Positions 18,599 through 26,556 of a DNA stretch of 64,000 bases are shown here, one piece after another. This DNA comes from Nguyenibacter vanlangensis (GTDB lineage: Bacteria > Pseudomonadota > Alphaproteobacteria > Acetobacterales > Acetobacteraceae). Under the pieces are notes generated by a model, which was not told the origin of the DNA, made no database searches, and was given only the letters and a program-made list of their open reading frames with translations. The position numbers and the translations under genes were made by a program. The stretch lies in NCBI RefSeq assembly GCF_013376155.1, contig NZ_JABXXP010000002.1:1-64000 (forward strand), read 5' to 3'. The number at the start of each line of letters is the position of its first letter. Positions within the stretch are counted from its first letter, which is position 1.

Positions 18599-19494
18599 AG
18601 TCCCTGTCCATCCCGCGTGAACATGGAAACCACAGCATGCTCTCGCTGGTTTGCGGCACCTGCTGCTTCGATGAGTTCAGCCGGGCGGCTACCGCGGAGG
18701 CCGGCCATGGTCGGCCGACCATCGCGCACAAAGGTGTAGAAGCCTGTCACCAAATAGGCGCCAAGCGCCTCAATGTGCTCGGACTGGCCGCCCAGCACCT
18801 TCTGGAAGGCGGCCGTTGCGAAGAACTCTCGTGCGGCACGGGCGCTTGTGAAGGCCACCTCGGCTACGGCGAGGTTGAGCCGATCTTCCTCCACGACGTG
18901 CTCCACATTGGGGGACGGCGGAGCTGGGTGTTCGTTGCTGTACGGCTCCGGGAGATGCAGCTTCCATTTCTGGACAGCCTCGAACCGCGCAAGCTCGGCG
19001 CTAGTCTCCTTGAGCCAGGCGGAAGCCTGAGGACCGTGCTTCCGATTCATGTAGACATGTACGCGATGATAATGGTCCGGTCCATTGCGGGTGCCGTCCT
19101 CTTCGCGGTCAACATAGGTCAGCGAGCCGTTCGGGAGCGCATAGGCGACCGCCTCGCCGATGAAATTGGCCTCGTCTCCATAAAGGATCGTGCCGGCCTT
19201 CGCGAAGATCGCCTGGTCGTCGAGATTGGCGAAACCGAGCTCGGCGGAGCCGTCGAGGACTGCCTTAATCGGGCGCACCCCATCGGCAAGCGGCCAGAGA
19301 TTGGCCGTGCGGTTCCGATCGAAATGCTGCTGGACGTAAAAGCCGAGGCCCGGAAGGCGCGAGCAGAGCGTCGAGTGGACGTCGCGCCAATAGCTCGTGA
19401 ACAGGTCGTGCGGCACGCCGTCACGACGGCGAACCGAAGCGTAGATGTTGTGCCGAACCGCCTTGTCGCGGGCCGAGTAGTCCTGCGTTGCCAT
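18595..19494 (-). CDS. EthD-domain protein (tandem EthD-like repeats)
   Basis: About 299 residues from the ATG at 19494 (GGAG 9 nt before it); an earlier ATG at 19518 overlaps the upstream stop. Two ferredoxin-like alpha/beta halves are seen: residues about 20-130 (GVPHDLFTSYWRDVHSTLCSRLPGL) and 145-280 (HYHRVHVYMNRKHGPQASAWLKE). EthD-like proteins accompany oxidative degradation pathways and some are polyketide cyclases/dehydratases. Preceded on the same strand by a SnoaL-like gene with a 20-bp gap. Confidence 0.8.
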   Translation of the reverse strand: MATQDYSARDKAVRHNIYASVRRRDGVPHDLFTSYWRDVHSTLCSRLPGLGFYVQQHFDRNRTANLWPLADGVRPIKAVLDGSAELGFANLDDQAIFAKAGTILYGDEANFIGEAVAYALPNGSLTYVDREEDGTRNGPDHYHRVHVYMNRKHGPQASAWLKETSAELARFEAVQKWKLHLPEPYSNEHPAPPSPNVEHVVEEDRLNLAVAEVAFTSARAAREFFATAAFQKVLGGQSEHIEALGAYLVTGFYTFVRDGRPTMAGLRGSRPAELIEAAGAANQREHAVVSMFTRDGQGL

Positions 19495-19514
19495 GAGGAT
19501 ATACTCCGGATGCA

Positions 19515-19919
19515 TCATTTCTGAGAAGAGTTGAACTGGTCGAGCAGGACGGTCGGATCAAAATAGGCGACCAGAAGCCGAACCGCCTTGCCATTCTCGA
19601 TATCCCAGTGCTCCGAAATCATGATCGATTCACTGGTGCCTCGGACCCCGATATCGATGAGGGCAACCACGTGGCTACCCTCGGCGACGAAGCTCACATA
19701 TCTCAGGCGTCCGAAATCGAGTGTTTCTGCGACCTGCGGCAGAATGCTGATATAGCCTGCGCGGTCGTAACGGCCGCCCCAGGGAAGCTGCGGCGGAACG
19801 AAAAGCTCGAAATTCTCGGCCAGCCGGTCGGCGAAGCCCGTGATTCTGCCCTCAGAGCCACCATCGTAGAAGGACTTCACAATTGCCTTGGCGTCATCGA
19901 TGGTAGTTGAATCCGTCAT
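19515..19919 (-). CDS. SnoaL/NTF2-like protein
   Basis: 134 residues from MTDSTTIDDAKAIVKSFYDGG (ATG 19919); an upstream in-frame extension to 20051 is not family-like. NTF2-like cone fold pattern: AIVKSFYDGGSEGRITGFADRLAENFELFVPPQLPWGG, ending in SESIMISEHWDIENGKAVRLLVAYFDP. Members include ester cyclases, isomerases and dehydratases of small ring compounds; no catalytic assignment is possible here. Co-transcribed with the EthD gene. Confidence 0.8.
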   Translation of the reverse strand: MTDSTTIDDAKAIVKSFYDGGSEGRITGFADRLAENFELFVPPQLPWGGRYDRAGYISILPQVAETLDFGRLRYVSFVAEGSHVVALIDIGVRGTSESIMISEHWDIENGKAVRLLVAYFDPTVLLDQFNSSQK

Positions 19920-20133
19920 CACGATTTTCCTTGCAATGCTGGCGCTAGCCGGTCGCTCCAGACTCGATCGAACTCGAGTCGTCCGATGCCGATCGATACG
20001 AAGATGGGCTCGGAAAACTTGCGGTTGTCCGGACCGCAGGGGTAGACACAACGACGGTGCTGCACTTTCGCGCCGCGATGGTCCTGCTAATCATGGACAT
20101 CGTGTTCGCCTTGGCCGCCGCTGAGCACGCCCG

Positions 20134-20529
20134 TCATTCGGGAAAGTGATCCTTGAACATAGGGAGCCCACTCTTAGACTCGGCCTTGGAGGCTTCGTCC
20201 TGTAGGACATCCCAATGCTCGGCTAGCACGCCGTCCGCCATCCGCACGATGTCGGCGGCGATGAGTGCACGCGGCTGACCGTTGCCCGAGAAGCGGCCGT
20301 GCAAAATAACGTAGTCGCCTTCGGCAAGCGCCAGCGCATTTTCGTAGTGCAACTCGGATGGCAGTGCCTTGACGAGGTCGAAAAGCCCTTCCCGTCCAGG
20401 GGCGATGTGGGCGCTGTGCTGAAGATAGTTCGGCGACCAATATCTCTTGGCTGCCTCATAGTCTCTCTTGTTGAAGAGAGTATCGAAGGCTTCGAGAACA
20501 AAGGCCTTGTTGTCGATCTTACCCCGCAT
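20134..20529 (-). CDS. SnoaL-like polyketide-cyclase family protein
   Basis: 131 residues: NKAFVLEAFDTLFNKRDYEAAKRYWSPNYLQHSAHIAPGREGLF, then YVILHGRFSGNGQPRALIAADIVRMADGVLAEHWDVLQDE. The ILHxR and AEHWDVxQ strings are hallmarks of the SnoaL-like group often annotated as predicted ester cyclases. Different subgroup from the gene at 19,515. A GlxA-type motif (site C) sits 103 bp before its start, so it likely belongs to the same regulon. Confidence 0.83.
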   Translation of the reverse strand: MRGKIDNKAFVLEAFDTLFNKRDYEAAKRYWSPNYLQHSAHIAPGREGLFDLVKALPSELHYENALALAEGDYVILHGRFSGNGQPRALIAADIVRMADGVLAEHWDVLQDEASKAESKSGLPMFKDHFPE

Positions 20530-20631
20530 TTTGTTTCCACCTGCGCTGACGACGAACTGCGTGCGTCACTGACGCGCTGAGATCGATCGGTTGTTTGCTT
20601 CACAAAGACTAACGGGCATGCTTGGTGGCTC

Positions 20632-20661
20632 AAATGTCAGATAGGCCATCAAATCAGGACA
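20632..20661. promoter_or_regulatory. GlxA-linked operator-like motif, site C
   Basis: AAATGTCAGA at 20632-20641 and AGGACA at 20656-20661 (TGTC-N19-GACA). A second AAATGTC follows at 20,664. The site begins 103 bp before the ATG of the SnoaL-like gene at 20529 on the minus strand. Confidence 0.65.
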
Positions 20662-20810
20662 CCAAATGTCCGAACGACGCATGCACGCGCCGTTTGCTGA
20701 ACGGCTGACCGTCGTCAGCAAGATCGAGACGCAGCGAATACGGCGGTAAAAAGCTGTGGTCCGGTTTCCGCGAAGCTCTGCTTCAGAGCAGGAGAGGCCT
20801 ATCTCGGTCA

Positions 20811-21608
20811 TCAACGAGGCCGGCGGCGCCGAGCGGGCGTAACACAGGACAGTCGCGTTGCGATTGCGTCGCGAGCGTGCTCGTAACTCGTCCAGAGCGT
20901 GGTATCAGGGAGGTACGGCATTGTGACAAGCTCGCCTTGGTCGAGGCTGGAGAGCGCCGCATCTACGAGATATTCAATGTCAATGTTGCGCTGGCCCTGT
21001 CCGTTCGATTTGCCCAGAGGCCCTTGCAATCTGGCCGTCGGCACGGGCGGAAGGACAACTTGCACCCGTACACCGTCCCGGGAAAACTGGTGATGGAGCG
21101 AACGGGTGAGTGCGAGGACGAAAGCACCGTTGGCACCGTGCACGCCGCCCACATACTCCGGAGCGATTGCCGCCATTGAAGAGATATTGACGATCGTGCC
21201 GCGACCGCGTGCCGCAAATCCCGGCGCTACGGCATAAGCGAGTCGAATTGTAGCTATGACGCTAAGAGCAATCGATTGCTCCGCTTCGTGGGCGTCCAAC
21301 AATCGAGTTCCCGGCGCAAAACTCCCTATGCCGGCGTTGTTGACGAGAAACGTCACGCTGGCATCCATGGCCAAAGTATTCACCACTGTGACGAGGTCAG
21401 CCGGATTGCTTAAGTCGGCGGCGATCATCTCGACCGAGCGCCCGCTCTCATTGGTGAGGAGGGTGGCAAAGGTTCTCAGGCGGTCAGCCTGACGCGCGAC
21501 CAGAATGAGATCATATCCGGCCCGAGCGAGCCGCTTTGCATAAACAGCGCCGATACCCAGAGACGCGCCGGTGATAAGCGCTGTTCCCTTGTGGCGAGCG
21601 AAGGGCAT
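20811..21608 (-). CDS. SDR-family protein with degenerate catalytic site
   Basis: 265 residues, classical SDR layout: cofactor loop TGASLGIGAVYAKRLA (residues 13-28), VARQ, NNAGIG (90-95) and NISSMAA (141-147). The catalytic Y-x-x-x-K is not present: the aligned segment reads GGVHGANGAFV, with His157 in the Tyr position and Gly161 in the Lys position. The paralogue at 49,775 has YSASK at the same place. It probably lacks normal dehydrogenase activity or acts as a binding or partner protein. It lies 41 bp after the ADH stop on the same strand, so it is likely the second gene of an ADH-SDR operon. Confidence 0.85.
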   Translation of the reverse strand: MPFARHKGTALITGASLGIGAVYAKRLARAGYDLILVARQADRLRTFATLLTNESGRSVEMIAADLSNPADLVTVVNTLAMDASVTFLVNNAGIGSFAPGTRLLDAHEAEQSIALSVIATIRLAYAVAPGFAARGRGTIVNISSMAAIAPEYVGGVHGANGAFVLALTRSLHHQFSRDGVRVQVVLPPVPTARLQGPLGKSNGQGQRNIDIEYLVDAALSSLDQGELVTMPYLPDTTLWTSYEHARDAIATRLSCVTPARRRRPR

Positions 21609-21649
21609 TCCAAAGCTCCCGCATGGGCGGTGGCTGAATGGACATGAGC

Positions 21650-22678
21650 CTACCCCGCCTGCGTCATCTCCAAGACCATGCGGAAGCGTGCTTCGTTGGC
21701 GAGCATCTTGGCGTAGGCCTCGGGTGCTCGCTCGAACGGTACGCGCTCGATCGTAGCCCGCACGTCCTGGAACAGGCTAAAGTTCAGCGCTTCCTCGATC
21801 TCGATTGGTGTTCCGGTGTTTCGTCCTGCGATCGAGCGTTCGCCGAACAGCAGATCGACCACACCGAACTGTATTGGCTCTGCGCCGGCGCCGACGACGA
21901 TGAGTTGACCCTTTGCCGCTAGCCCGCCCAGAAGCGGCCCAAACGTTGCGGGGTTCGACGCCGTCGCGACGATCACGCTGGCGCCGCCAAGCTCCCGGAG
22001 CGTAGCGGCTGGATCTTCGGCCTCGCTATCGATGTACCGGTGCGCGCCGAGCGATAGAGCAAGATCCTTCTTGCCTGCGCCCCGCGCAATGGCGACCGTC
22101 TGGAACCCCATGTGTCGGGCGAATTGGATGGCGAGATGGCCGAGACCGCCAACTCCCTGAATGGCGACCAGATCGCCCGCCGTGGCCCCTGATTTGCGCA
22201 ATGCGTTGAAGGTCGTGACGCCGGCGCATTGCAGCGGAGCCGCATCGACCGACTGCAGCGCATCCGGAATGGCGACGAGAGCATGCTGACTCGCTGTCAT
22301 AATTTCGGCATAGCCGCCATCGAGGTGAATGCCGGTGATCGCCTGGTTGGAGCAGTTGACGAAATCGCCACGGCGACAAGAGGGGCATACGCCGCATCGT
22401 CCGGCGAGGAAACCAACCCCGACCCGCTGTCCGATCGTCCAACGCGCCACGCCCTCTCCGATCGCGTCGATCCGCCCCACCGCTTCGTGCCCGGGAACCC
22501 GCGGATAGCTCAGTCCCGGAAACCCACCCTCGACGGTCACGGCATCGGTATGGCAGACGCCGCAAGCCTCAACTGCGACCCGCACCATGCCGGGAGCAGG
22601 AGGCTCGATCGCTTTCTCCACTAACTCGAGCTTGCCACCGCCGACCGCCTGGAACGCCTTGTAAGTTGTGGACCCCAT
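21650..22678 (-). CDS. Zinc-dependent alcohol dehydrogenase (AdhP-like)
   Basis: 342 residues from the ATG at 22678. Catalytic zinc ligands C42 (GVCHTD) and H64-E65 (PGHEAVG); structural zinc cysteines C95, C98, C101 and C109 are all present, so the enzyme looks complete. Rossmann motif GVGGLGHLAIQFARHMG. Cytoplasmic NAD(P)-dependent oxidation of primary alcohols or reduction of aldehydes. Site D of the GlxA-linked motif begins 104 bp before the ATG, and the degenerate SDR follows it, indicating a regulated two-gene operon. Confidence 0.9.
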   Translation of the reverse strand: MGSTTYKAFQAVGGGKLELVEKAIEPPAPGMVRVAVEACGVCHTDAVTVEGGFPGLSYPRVPGHEAVGRIDAIGEGVARWTIGQRVGVGFLAGRCGVCPSCRRGDFVNCSNQAITGIHLDGGYAEIMTASQHALVAIPDALQSVDAAPLQCAGVTTFNALRKSGATAGDLVAIQGVGGLGHLAIQFARHMGFQTVAIARGAGKKDLALSLGAHRYIDSEAEDPAATLRELGGASVIVATASNPATFGPLLGGLAAKGQLIVVGAGAEPIQFGVVDLLFGERSIAGRNTGTPIEIEEALNFSLFQDVRATIERVPFERAPEAYAKMLANEARFRMVLEMTQAG

Positions 22679-22781
22679 GTCTGCTGCCTTCCCTTGATGC
22701 AAGAGGGGCTATCTGCCGGCTCTCGAGCATAGGCTTGCGACGATAACGTCCTTCATTTCTATGTTGAGGCCTCATGGGCGC

Positions 22782-22811
22782 AAATGTCAGATATGCCCGC
22801 AATTTAGGACG
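22782..22811. promoter_or_regulatory. GlxA-linked operator-like motif, site D
   Basis: AAATGTCAGA at 22782-22791 and AGGACG at 22806-22811 (TGTC-N19-GACG). It starts 104 bp before the alcohol dehydrogenase ATG (22678, minus strand), the same distance as sites B and C from their target genes. Confidence 0.65.
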
Positions 22812-23311
22812 CGAACGGGCATCTCGATGCTGGCGGCGCAACGTTGCGCCGGCGAAGCCTCGCTGCAATTGTAAACCCCTGCCCGGCGCGTCTACATGGC
22901 TGGACGTTTGGCGCGGCCTATGGCGCAAGTCGCGCTTGCAAAGGCAGACTCAGCGTCCAGGCGTCGCGGGCAAAAGGGCCAGACCGCCACGCCGTTGAGC
23001 TTATCGCTGCGCGCGCCGGCCAACTTGATCACACCGGAAAGGCGGCGAGTATGGCGGTGTCGGGATAGTGCGGCCGCCTTGGCACCGGCGTCCACGCCCT
23101 CATTCCTGCCAGCTTGCTCCGAGAGTTTATCGAGCGGCGAAACTAAGACGACTCCTGCATCGCGGTCGAGATGGCCGAGGGCACGAGTTGCGCCCTTGGC
23201 AATGAAATAGCTCACCCGGCAAGACTCGAACGTGTGGCCTCTACGTTCGGAGGGCAACGGACGACGCTAACGAAATGCGCAAACCTGCTCCGGTGGCCGG
23301 CACAGGGGAAT
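22812..23311. other. Gap upstream of the ADH gene and after the integrase stop
   Basis: About 500 bp without a convincing gene. A minus-strand frame (22892-23257) is open but shows no family motif. At 23,209-23,260 the minus strand resembles the anticodon-arm/T-arm end of a tRNA-Arg (CCG-type): CCTCCGAACGTAGAGG then CACACGTTCGAGTCTTG, with several mismatches in the stems and CTA in place of CCA. It looks like a decayed tRNA end, perhaps an older attachment site. Confidence 0.4.
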
Positions 23312-24727
23312 TTATGTGTTCAGCGCGACCACCTGGGCTATGATCGCTCGCAGGCGGGCCGCGTCTGAATCTTCTTTCGATAGCCGTTCGGCCAACATGC
23401 GGATCAGGTCCGCATCGAGTTCCGGGGTATCATCAGAGGCGTCGCCGTCGTTCGATTGCGCGGCCTTTCCCTCCAACGCTGTAGCCAGCAACTCTTCCAC
23501 GCGCTTCGCGGCCTCAAGGGACGGGTCCCGCTGCACATGCGCGTAGATCGCGGTTGAACGAACGTTCGCGTGACCGAGGATCGCGCCGATGAGCGCCAAC
23601 GCCTCACCACTCGACGTCGCCGTGGATCCAAGCGTATGGCGTAGAGTGTGCGGGGTGACGCCCGGCAACTTGGCGGTCTTGATCACTTCCGCCCAGACCT
23701 TGCGCGTGCTCTGATAGTAGCCTTCGCCCGTCTCCGCCGGGAATACGTAACCTGACCTCCGATCCTTCAAAAGCTGGGCGAGGAGCGTCGCCGCCGCCGG
23801 CCCGAAGGGGCGAATGGACTTTCCCGTCTTCGTGTCGTCGAACTCGAAAAGGCTCTGATCCAGATTGACCTCGTGGACCCTGAGTGCCGCGATTTCGTTG
23901 CGTCGACAGCCGGTCAGCGCCCAGAGCCGTGCGATTGCCACGGCCTTTGGGTTGGCGCCATTGGCCTCGACCTGGTTGAATGCCTCGCCGAGTCGCGAGA
24001 CCTCCTCCAGCGTGAGAAAGCGTCCACGGCGATTGTCCGTCTTTCTTACCGATGCGGTCTCGACTGGGTTCGTCGTGACAAAGCCGTGACGCGCTCCGAA
24101 GCTGAACACGGCCGATACGTCGCGCACGACTTTTCGTGCGGCGCCTTCGCCGCCACGGACGATGATGCGCTTGCGTGGCCCGATTTTCTCGTCCTTCGCC
24201 GTCTTGCCCGCCGTAATGTCTGCGACCATCGTTTCGATATCGCCTGAGCTGATTTCGCTGGCCCGCCGGTGGCCGAGCAGCACCTCGAAGTGATTGCGGA
24301 GCCGGGCCATCGTGTACTTCTTCGTCAGGGGCTTCATCGGTTTCCCCTTGTGGATGCCGCGCTGAATGAAACAGCCATGCTCCTCGTAGTAGTCGAGCAG
24401 TTCGCGCACTGTCTTCTCGCGACGCTTCTCCTGCACGTCGCCGGCGGGATCTTCTCCACTGGCGGCTGCGCCCAGCAAATTCTTCGCCCTCTTCCTCGCC
24501 TGCTCAACCGTCAGCGTCCCAAAACGTCCGACCGTCAGGAAGCGTCTTGGCGCGGACCTGCCACCCCCGTCGGTGCGGTAGCGGACGATGAACGTCTTTG
24601 TGCCGCTCTTCTCGACCCGCAGACCGAAGCCGGCAAGTTCCAGGTCCCAGAGGTCGTACCGGGCGTCGCGAATCTCGGCCTTCTCGGCTACCGTCTTTGT
24701 CAATCGAACGCTGGACGAACGATCCAT
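23312..24727 (-). CDS. Tyrosine site-specific integrase of the ICE
   Basis: 471 residues. N-terminal arm-binding DUF4102-type domain (residues 1-90, LELAGFGLRVEKSGTKTFIVRYR), SAM-like core-binding domain (about 105-225) and catalytic domain with R275 (LTGCRRNEI), H360-x-x-R363 (HTLRH), H386 (GHANVRS) and nucleophile Y395 (IYAHV). All catalytic residues are present, so it should be active. It catalyses integration/excision between attP and the tRNA-Gly attB. It is transcribed away from the att copy 188 bp upstream of its start, the usual place for int at the end of an ICE. Confidence 0.93.
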   Translation of the reverse strand: MDRSSSVRLTKTVAEKAEIRDARYDLWDLELAGFGLRVEKSGTKTFIVRYRTDGGGRSAPRRFLTVGRFGTLTVEQARKRAKNLLGAAASGEDPAGDVQEKRREKTVRELLDYYEEHGCFIQRGIHKGKPMKPLTKKYTMARLRNHFEVLLGHRRASEISSGDIETMVADITAGKTAKDEKIGPRKRIIVRGGEGAARKVVRDVSAVFSFGARHGFVTTNPVETASVRKTDNRRGRFLTLEEVSRLGEAFNQVEANGANPKAVAIARLWALTGCRRNEIAALRVHEVNLDQSLFEFDDTKTGKSIRPFGPAAATLLAQLLKDRRSGYVFPAETGEGYYQSTRKVWAEVIKTAKLPGVTPHTLRHTLGSTATSSGEALALIGAILGHANVRSTAIYAHVQRDPSLEAAKRVEELLATALEGKAAQSNDGDASDDTPELDADLIRMLAERLSKEDSDAARLRAIIAQVVALNT

Positions 24728-24754
24728 GACACGTCTCCGACGCCCTCATTTCCA

Positions 24755-24793
24755 GTGGACACCAGTTTACAATGGTGTCCACATGGTGTCCAC
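24755..24793. repeat. Three copies of TGGTGTCCAC before int
   Basis: The 10-mer occurs inverted at 24755-24764 and direct at 24773-24782 and 24784-24793, i.e. an inverted pair with an 8-bp spacer plus a direct repeat at 11-bp period (about one helical turn). The cluster lies 28-66 bp upstream of the integrase ATG, between int and att. Candidate arm-type integrase sites or an operator for an excisionase-like regulator. Confidence 0.7.
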
Positions 24794-24914
24794 CGTGATC
24801 AAAAAGTGGGTCGCGGTAGATCGCAAATGCGGCGGAACCCTCCTACATAAGCTACTGATATCGTAGAATTAAGGCGAATTAGAGAGGAAGCGAGGTGACG
24901 CCAGCGTAGGCGGA

Positions 24915-24967
24915 ACACAACCTTGCCAAGGTTGGGGTCGAGGGTTCGAATCCCTTCGCCCGCTCCA
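24915..24967 (+). other. att site: 3' half of tRNA-Gly(GCC)
   Basis: The 53 bp from ACACAACCTTGCC to CGCTCCA match the anticodon arm (anticodon GCC), variable loop, T-arm (GAGGGTTCGAATCCCTT) and acceptor 3' strand with CCA of alphaproteobacterial tRNA-Gly. The upstream bases do not form the D-arm or 5' acceptor strand, so this is not a complete tRNA but the duplicated half left by integration. The intact tRNA-Gly, remade by the element's own attP sequence, should lie at the other (left) ICE end outside the window. Confidence 0.85.
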
Positions 24968-25000
24968 AGTTTCCTTCAAGGAAATCAGAGCGTTATGATA

Positions 25001-25030
25001 GGGCCGCCGCAGGGCGGCCCTTCGCTTTTA
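25001..25030 (+). terminator. Rho-independent terminator after the att site
   Basis: GGGCCGCC (25001-25008) pairs with GGCGGCCC (25013-25020) around a GCAG loop, followed by TTCGCTTTT. Orientation and a 33-bp distance from the tRNA 3' end fit the native terminator of the displaced tRNA-Gly, which places the element-chromosome border at the att site. Confidence 0.75.
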
Positions 25031-25052
25031 GCGCTTACATTTAAGGTCAGGC

Positions 25053-25540
25053 TCAACTCGCCACCAATCCTTCAGCCACGAGCCTGAACGCTTCGATCGC
25101 CTTCGGGAGAACGTGTGCGGCTCGTTACTGAAGGCGACCCACAGCGCGGCGTTGAAAGCCGTGCCGCTCAGAAGGGATGTCGAGCGAGGATGGATCGGCA
25201 TCGGGCCACAAACTATTGGCGAGCCCTGAGGGCGATATGCCGGCTGGAAAGGTCAATAGCTTCGGCCAAAGAGTTCCGTCGCGATCGGGCGCGCGGCAAC
25301 GTCGCGCATATAGCGGGGCCTCAGCGTAAGCGCGTCCAGTGCGTCGCGATTGCGGCGCAGCCCATGTCGGCGCCCGTGCCGCTCTCGATATATCCCTGCG
25401 CGATGGTGGGCATCCGGTGCCGCGCGATCCGGCGAGATCGTCGGTCGCCGTCGCGTCTGACAGCCCGATTCTGCTCATCGCTCGCTCCGTGCCGAGCGCC
25501 CCACCGAAGGGGCCGCCTCTGCGCGAAAAGAGGCTTCACC
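25053..25540 (-). pseudogene. Decayed unidentified gene
   Basis: Pieces of plausible protein sequence in different minus-strand frames read RDVAARPIATELFG, LSGTAFNAALWVAFSNEP and, after a frameshift, VLPKAIEAFRLVAEGLVAS ending at the TGA at 25053. The last part resembles the C-terminal helix of LysR-type effector domains, so a broken regulator for the adjacent MDR operon is possible. No frame is open throughout. It begins right after the tRNA terminator. Confidence 0.35.
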
Positions 25541-25542
25541 CT

Positions 25543-26556
25543 TCACCATTCGACGCAGATCTTGCCGAAATGTTCGCCGCTCAGCTGATAGGCGAAGGCC
25601 TCGGGCAACTCCCCGAAGGCAAAGCTGCGGTCGATGACGGGACGGACGCCGGTCGCTTCAAGCGCTGCGATATAATTCTGCTGATCGCGCCGACTGCCGA
25701 CGATCAATCCCTGCAAGCGAATTTGCTTGCGCATCAGCTCCATCGTCGGCACCTGACCCTCGCGCCCGGTGAGCACGCCGATCAGCGCGATATGGCCGCC
25801 AACCCGTGTGGCCCTGACCGACTGTGGCAAGGTGCCCGGCCCGCCGATTTCGACGACATGGCTCACGCCTTCTCCGCCCGTCAGCCGCAAGACCTCGTTG
25901 CCCCATTCGGGCGTGGCTTTGTAGTTGATCGTGTGATCTGCCCCGAGCGCGCGTAGACGCTCGCGTTTTTCGTCTGAGGACGAGGTGGCTACTACATTCG
26001 CACCCATCGCTTTGGCGAGTTGAAGTGCGGCGATTGACACGCCGCCGCCTCCCATGGTCAGCACGGTTTGACCCGCCTGCAGCGCGCCGTCGACGACGAG
26101 CGCGCGCCAAGCGGTAAGCCCGGCGGTGGTAATAGTCGCGGCTTCGGGATGGCTCCAGCCCTTGGGCGCCCGGGTGAAGGCCGAGACAGGGCGCACGACA
26201 TGCGCCGCCGCCATGCCGTCGATCCCGTCGCCTGGCGTCCCCGCGAAGTTGCCGACTGCGGTGAAGGGCCTGCCGGCGATCCAGTGCGGAAAGAAAGTCG
26301 AAACGACATGATCGCCCGGGGTGAATTCGGCAACGCCTGCGCCCACTGCCTCGACAACGCCAGCGCCATCGGCCATGAGGACACGACCATCTTCGGTAGG
26401 GATACCGCCGTTAGCGACGAGCAAGTCATGGAAATTGAGCGAGGTCGCGTGGATCGCCACGCGTACTTCGCCGGGTCCGGGCTCGCCCGGATCATCCCGC
26501 TCGACGATTTCGAGACGGTCTAAACCGCCGGGGGTGCGCACGACGTAGGTCTTCAT
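25543..26556 (-). CDS. Zinc-independent MDR oxidoreductase
   Basis: 337 residues, complete: KTYVVRTPGGLDRLEIVERDDPGPG-like start, GroES domain to about residue 125 (HATSLNFHDLLVANGG), then nucleotide fold VLTMGGGGVSIAALQLAKAMGANVVATSSSDEKRERL. The missing zinc cysteines place it with quinone oxidoreductase/YogA-like alcohol dehydrogenases. Its ATG overlaps the MFS stop (ATGA), so it is translated as the last gene of the quinone reductase-MFS-MDR operon. Confidence 0.87.
   Translation of the reverse strand: MKTYVVRTPGGLDRLEIVERDDPGEPGPGEVRVAIHATSLNFHDLLVANGGIPTEDGRVLMADGAGVVEAVGAGVAEFTPGDHVVSTFFPHWIAGRPFTAVGNFAGTPGDGIDGMAAAHVVRPVSAFTRAPKGWSHPEAATITTAGLTAWRALVVDGALQAGQTVLTMGGGGVSIAALQLAKAMGANVVATSSSDEKRERLRALGADHTINYKATPEWGNEVLRLTGGEGVSHVVEIGGPGTLPQSVRATRVGGHIALIGVLTGREGQVPTMELMRKQIRLQGLIVGSRRDQQNYIAALEATGVRPVIDRSFAFGELPEAFAYQLSGEHFGKICVEW

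Noticed and set aside
20026-20048. TGTC...GACA pair before the SnoaL-like gene at 19,515
   Set aside because: Spacer is 15 bp instead of 18-19 and the AAATGTC and AGGACA cores are missing, so I do not count it as a fifth motif site.
24915-24967. Complete tRNA-Gly gene
   Set aside because: The anticodon and T-arms are perfect but the upstream bases cannot form the D-arm or the 5' acceptor strand; treated as an att half-tRNA.
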